This document shows positions 6,726 to 9,608 of a stretch of 9,608 nt of DNA, piece by piece. Position 1 is the first letter of the stretch. Each line of letters starts with the position of its first letter. Source of the stretch: Betaproteobacteria bacterium SG8_40 (GTDB lineage Bacteria; Pseudomonadota; Gammaproteobacteria; Burkholderiales; Eutrophovitaceae). The stretch lies in contig LJTS01000090.1 of assembly GCA_001304425.1 (NCBI GenBank), positions 1 to 9,608 on the forward strand, in the 5' to 3' direction. The translations under genes were made by a program, and so were the position numbers. The notes below the pieces were generated by a model. That model was not told the origin of the DNA. It searched no databases and was given only the letters and a program-made list of their open reading frames with translations.

Positions 6726-6763
6726 CATCCACACATTGAACAGCCAGAGGAAGCATCGCGAAA

Positions 6764-7957
6764 ATGTCGTTTCTCCGCATGAACGAACTTGATTTGGGCG
6801 GCAAGCGCGTGCTGATTCGTGCCGACCTGAACGTGCCCCAGGACAAGGATGGCGGCATTACCGATGACAATCGCATACGTGCCTCTCTTGCCGGTATCAG
6901 GGCAGCCGTAGATGCCGGCGCGGCGGTAATGGTCATGTCCCACCTTGGCCGTCCGAAAGAAGGCGAACTCAGGCCGATTGATTCGCTCGCCCCCGTTTCC
7001 GCCCGCCTCGGTGAGCTGCTGGGCATGCCCGTGGAGCTCAAGCAGGACTGGGTGGATGGCGTCGACGTCAGCCCGGGCCAGGTCGTCATGCTGGAGAATT
7101 GCCGGGTCAACAAGGGCGAGAAATCCGACGACGAAACGCTGTCGCGAAAAATGGCGGCACTATGTGACATTTACGTCAACGATGCATTCGCCACGTCGCA
7201 TCGCGCACAGGCCAGCACTCATGGTGTCGCTCGGTTTGCACCGGTCGCTTGCGCCGGTCCATTGATGAGCGCCGAGCTAGAGGCCTTGTCGCGGGCACTC
7301 GGCGAGCCTGCGCGACCCCTCGTTGCAATCGTTGCCGGCTCCAAGGTTTCGACGAAACTCACAGTCCTGGACGAGCTTGCCAGGAAAGTCGATCAGCTGA
7401 TTGTCGGCGGCGGGATTGCCAATACGTTTCTGCTCGCCAAGGGGTGGAACGTCGGCAAGTCGCTTGTTGAAGCCGACCTGGTCGCGGAGGCCCGGAAGAT
7501 CATGGACACCGCTGCGGGACTCGGCGCGAACGTACCGCTGCCGGTTGATGTAGTCTGCGCGCGCGAGTTCTCCGCGCAGGCCAAGGCAAGCGTGAAGAAA
7601 GTCGGTGCAATTGAAGACGAGGACATGATCCTGGACTTCGGACCCGAGAGCGCGAAAAGACTGGCCGGGCTGATAGCGAACGCGGGAACGATAGTCTGGA
7701 ATGGCCCGCTGGGCGTGTTCGAATTCGATCAGTTTGGCGAAGGCACGAAAACGCTCGCCCACGCCATTGCCGAGTCGAAGGGATTCTCCATTGCCGGGGG
7801 CGGAGACACCGTTGCGGCGATTGCGAAGTATGGCGTTTCTGACAAGATCGACTACATATCCACGGCCGGGGGCGCGTTCCTGGAGTTTCTCGAAGGCCGC
7901 AAGTTGCCGGCAGTCGAAATTCTCAAACGCCGTTCTTCGGCACCGCCCGAACAGTAG
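6764..7957 (+). CDS. pgk: Phosphoglycerate kinase
   Basis: This monomeric cytoplasmic enzyme moves the acyl phosphate of 1,3-bisphosphoglycerate to ADP, directly after the Gap step. The 397-residue protein has IRADLNVP (18-25) and Arg38 for substrate binding, SHLGRP (59-64), ENCRV (111-115), AGSKVSTK (191-198), GGGIANTFL (215-223), VWNGPLGVFE (311-320) and the nucleotide-site GGGDTVAA (345-352). The usual NDAFGTAHR block reads NDAFATSHR (139-147), a mild variation. The start MSFLRMNELDLGGKRVLIRADLNVP lines up with E. coli Pgk (MSVIKMTDLDLAGKR), favouring Met1 over Met6. The ribosome binding site GAGGAAG (6747-6753) is ten bases away, slightly far. It lies 97 bp after gap, behind the terminator-like hairpin, and 9 bp before pyk. 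Confidence 0.97.
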   Translation: MSFLRMNELDLGGKRVLIRADLNVPQDKDGGITDDNRIRASLAGIRAAVDAGAAVMVMSHLGRPKEGELRPIDSLAPVSARLGELLGMPVELKQDWVDGVDVSPGQVVMLENCRVNKGEKSDDETLSRKMAALCDIYVNDAFATSHRAQASTHGVARFAPVACAGPLMSAELEALSRALGEPARPLVAIVAGSKVSTKLTVLDELARKVDQLIVGGGIANTFLLAKGWNVGKSLVEADLVAEARKIMDTAAGLGANVPLPVDVVCAREFSAQAKASVKKVGAIEDEDMILDFGPESAKRLAGLIANAGTIVWNGPLGVFEFDQFGEGTKTLAHAIAESKGFSIAGGGDTVAAIAKYGVSDKIDYISTAGGAFLEFLEGRKLPAVEILKRRSSAPPEQ

Positions 7958-7966
7958 GCCGCAGAC

Positions 7967-9400
7967 ATGAGCCGCAAAACCAAGATTGTTGCCACGCTGG
8001 GCCCGGCTTCCACCAGCAAGGAAGTCATAACGCAGATGATCGCGGCGGGTGTGGACGTGGTTCGAATGAACTTCTCCCACGGCACGCGCGAGGAGCATTT
8101 GCAGCGGGCGGCAGTGGTGCGTGAGGCCGCGCAGTCGCTGGAACGCACCATCGGCGTCATGTGCGACCTGCAAGGACCGAAGATACGCATCGGAAAGTTC
8201 GAGTCCGGAAGGATCGCACTGAAGAAAGGCGATACCTTCATACTGGATGCCGGTTGCGACCTGGGTAACGAGGAACGGGTTGGTCTCGACTATCGGGAAC
8301 TCACCAAGGATGTACGCGCCGGTGACGTTCTGTTGCTCGATGACGGGCGTCTGGTGCTGGATGTTCGCAAGGTCGCCGGGCTTGAGATCATTACCACGGT
8401 CCGGATTGGCGGCGAGTTGTCAAACAACAAGGGCATTAACCGGCTGGGCGGCGGTCTGACGGCACCGGCGCTGACCGCCAAGGACATGGAAGACATCCGC
8501 ACGGCGGTGGAAATGAAAGCGGATTTCCTCGCCGTATCCTTCCCCAAGAGCGGTGCGGACATGTACATGGCGCGAGAGCTGATGCGGGCGGCGGGCGGTC
8601 ATGCCCTCATCATCGCCAAGATGGAACGCGCGGAAGCGGTCAATGCGATGGACGAATTGCTCAAGGCAAGCGATGGCATCATGGTCGCGCGAGGCGATCT
8701 CGCGGTGGAAGTCGGTGATGCGGCGGTACCGGGGCTACAGAAGAAACTGATCCGCACCGCCCGCGAGCACAACAAACTCACCATCACCGCGACGCAGATG
8801 ATGGAATCGATGATCACCAGCCCGGTGCCGACCCGAGCGGAAGTCTCCGACGTCGCGAATGCGGTTCTGGACGGCACGGATGCAGTGATGCTGTCGGCGG
8901 AAACGGCGGCTGGCAAGTACCCGGTTGAAACCGTGGAAGCGATGTCGCGTATCTGCCTTGAAGCGGAGAAGACGGATGAGGTGACTCTGGATACGCATTT
9001 TCTGGATCGTGTGTTCACGCGGGTCGACCAGTCGATTGCAATGGCCGCGTTGTTTACCGCGTATCATCTCAAAGTCAAGGCTATTGCGGCTCTAACCCAG
9101 TCGGGTTCCACGGCACTGTGGATATCCCGTCACAATTCAGGCGTTCCGATATACGCGCTTACGCCGGAGATTACGACGCGCTACCGGCTCAGTCTGTATC
9201 GTGACGTGTTTCCGCTAATGATCGATTATCGGGGCCACGAACTGGATCTGATGCTGAAGGAAGCGGAAGAGAAATTGGTGAAAGCGGGTGTTGTTGCCCA
9301 CGGCGATCTGATCGTTGTCACTTTTGGCGAGCCGATCGGATCGAGCGGAGGCACCAACACCATGAAAATCGTAAAAGTGGGCGAGGATCGTCGCCCCTGA
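7967..9400 (+). CDS. pyk: Pyruvate kinase (PykA type)
   Basis: This enzyme converts phosphoenolpyruvate and ADP to pyruvate and ATP, the last step of glycolysis. The 477-residue protein (E. coli PykA has 480) starts with KTKIVATLGPAS (4-15) and has the substrate-site VRMNFSHG (32-39), CDLQGPKIR (66-74), catalytic Lys218 and metal ligand Glu220 in IIAKMERAEA, ARGDLAVEVG (241-250; Asp244), and TATQMMESM (274-282). The B-domain block LSNNKGINRLGGGLTAPALT (151-170) and LLLDDGR (122-128) mark the PykA rather than the PykF type. The C-terminal regulatory domain is complete. The start is 9 bp after the pgk stop with only a weak AGTAGG overlapping that stop, so translation is probably coupled to pgk. 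Allosteric behaviour cannot be read from the sequence. Confidence 0.96.
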   Translation: MSRKTKIVATLGPASTSKEVITQMIAAGVDVVRMNFSHGTREEHLQRAAVVREAAQSLERTIGVMCDLQGPKIRIGKFESGRIALKKGDTFILDAGCDLGNEERVGLDYRELTKDVRAGDVLLLDDGRLVLDVRKVAGLEIITTVRIGGELSNNKGINRLGGGLTAPALTAKDMEDIRTAVEMKADFLAVSFPKSGADMYMARELMRAAGGHALIIAKMERAEAVNAMDELLKASDGIMVARGDLAVEVGDAAVPGLQKKLIRTAREHNKLTITATQMMESMITSPVPTRAEVSDVANAVLDGTDAVMLSAETAAGKYPVETVEAMSRICLEAEKTDEVTLDTHFLDRVFTRVDQSIAMAALFTAYHLKVKAIAALTQSGSTALWISRHNSGVPIYALTPEITTRYRLSLYRDVFPLMIDYRGHELDLMLKEAEEKLVKAGVVAHGDLIVVTFGEPIGSSGGTNTMKIVKVGEDRRP

Positions 9401-9428
9401 TCATTCAATAGAGGGAGATATTGCAAAC

Positions 9429-9608
9429 ATGGCACTGGTCTCGATGAGGCAACTACTCGATCATGCGGCGGAGAATGGCTACGGCGTGCCGGCGTTCAAC
9501 GTTAACAACCTGGAGCAGGTTCAGGCAATCATGCAGGCTGCCGACGAACCCTCCAGCCCGGTAATCATGCAGGCCTCGGCGGGCGCCCGCGCCTACGCCG
9601 GTGAACCC
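9429..9608 (+). CDS. fba: Fructose-bisphosphate aldolase, class II (partial, N-terminal 60 codons)
   Basis: The frame is open from ATG 9429 to the window edge. The peptide MALVSMRQLLDHAAENGYG, followed by VPAFNVNNLEQVQAI and SSPVIMQASAGARAYAGEP, is the N-terminus of the zinc-dependent class II aldolase of the CbbA/Fba kind. This enzyme cleaves or forms fructose-1,6-bisphosphate and also acts in the Calvin cycle. AFNVNN and PVIMQAS are first-strand motifs of the barrel; the zinc ligands and the catalytic residues lie beyond the window. The ribosome binding site AGAGGGAGA (9410-9418) is ten bases upstream. The gene follows pyk by 28 bp with no terminator, so it belongs to the pgk-pyk-fba unit. 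The tkt, gap, pgk, pyk and fba neighbourhood is a common proteobacterial arrangement. Confidence 0.93.
   Translation, partial: MALVSMRQLLDHAAENGYGVPAFNVNNLEQVQAIMQAADEPSSPVIMQASAGARAYAGEP

Noticed and set aside
7277..8173. A 298-codon open frame on the minus strand across the pgk-pyk junction.
   Set aside because: It is antisense to two strongly supported genes, has arginine-rich low-information sequence and no ribosome binding site that I could find.
1..9608. A novel defence, mobile or biosynthetic system.
   Set aside because: Every long frame is explained by known metabolic or transport families, and no transposase, integrase, CRISPR repeat or unassigned gene remains.

Overview
The window is a central-carbon-metabolism locus from what looks like a gammaproteobacterium. 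The protein sequences point that way: a PykA-type pyruvate kinase, a proteobacterial Glk-family glucokinase, a class II aldolase of the CbbA kind, and a sugar ABC importer that closely resembles the Pseudomonas glucose importer GtsABCD. Base composition is moderately GC-rich and Shine-Dalgarno use is Gram-negative in style. I cannot name a genus from the sequence alone. There is no mobile element, CRISPR array, tRNA or rRNA.

Layout: (1) 1-100, the 3' end of a transketolase gene on the + strand. (2) 118-1112, a glucokinase gene (glk) on the + strand, split into two frames by an exact 38-bp tandem duplication. (3) 1154-5425, a four-gene minus-strand operon for a glucose-type ABC importer, transcribed gtsA (binding protein), gtsB and gtsC (permeases), gtsD (ATPase). 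It converges on glk with a 41-bp gap. (4) 5426-5652, a divergent intergenic control region. (5) 5653-9608, a + strand glycolytic run of gap, pgk, pyk and the 5' end of fba. An intrinsic-terminator-like hairpin lies between gap and pgk.

How the genes fit together: the importer would bring glucose (or a related hexose) into the cytoplasm, and glucokinase would trap it as glucose-6-phosphate. The gap-pgk-pyk-fba run and transketolase carry out lower glycolysis or gluconeogenesis and the non-oxidative pentose phosphate exchanges. The odd point is that the importer and glycolytic genes are intact, while the only hexose kinase in view is interrupted by a duplication. That duplication is the most interesting thing here: it could be a recent inactivation, a reversible slippage switch, or an assembly error. 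Otherwise the genes are ordinary members of known families, and I see no sign of an undescribed biological system.
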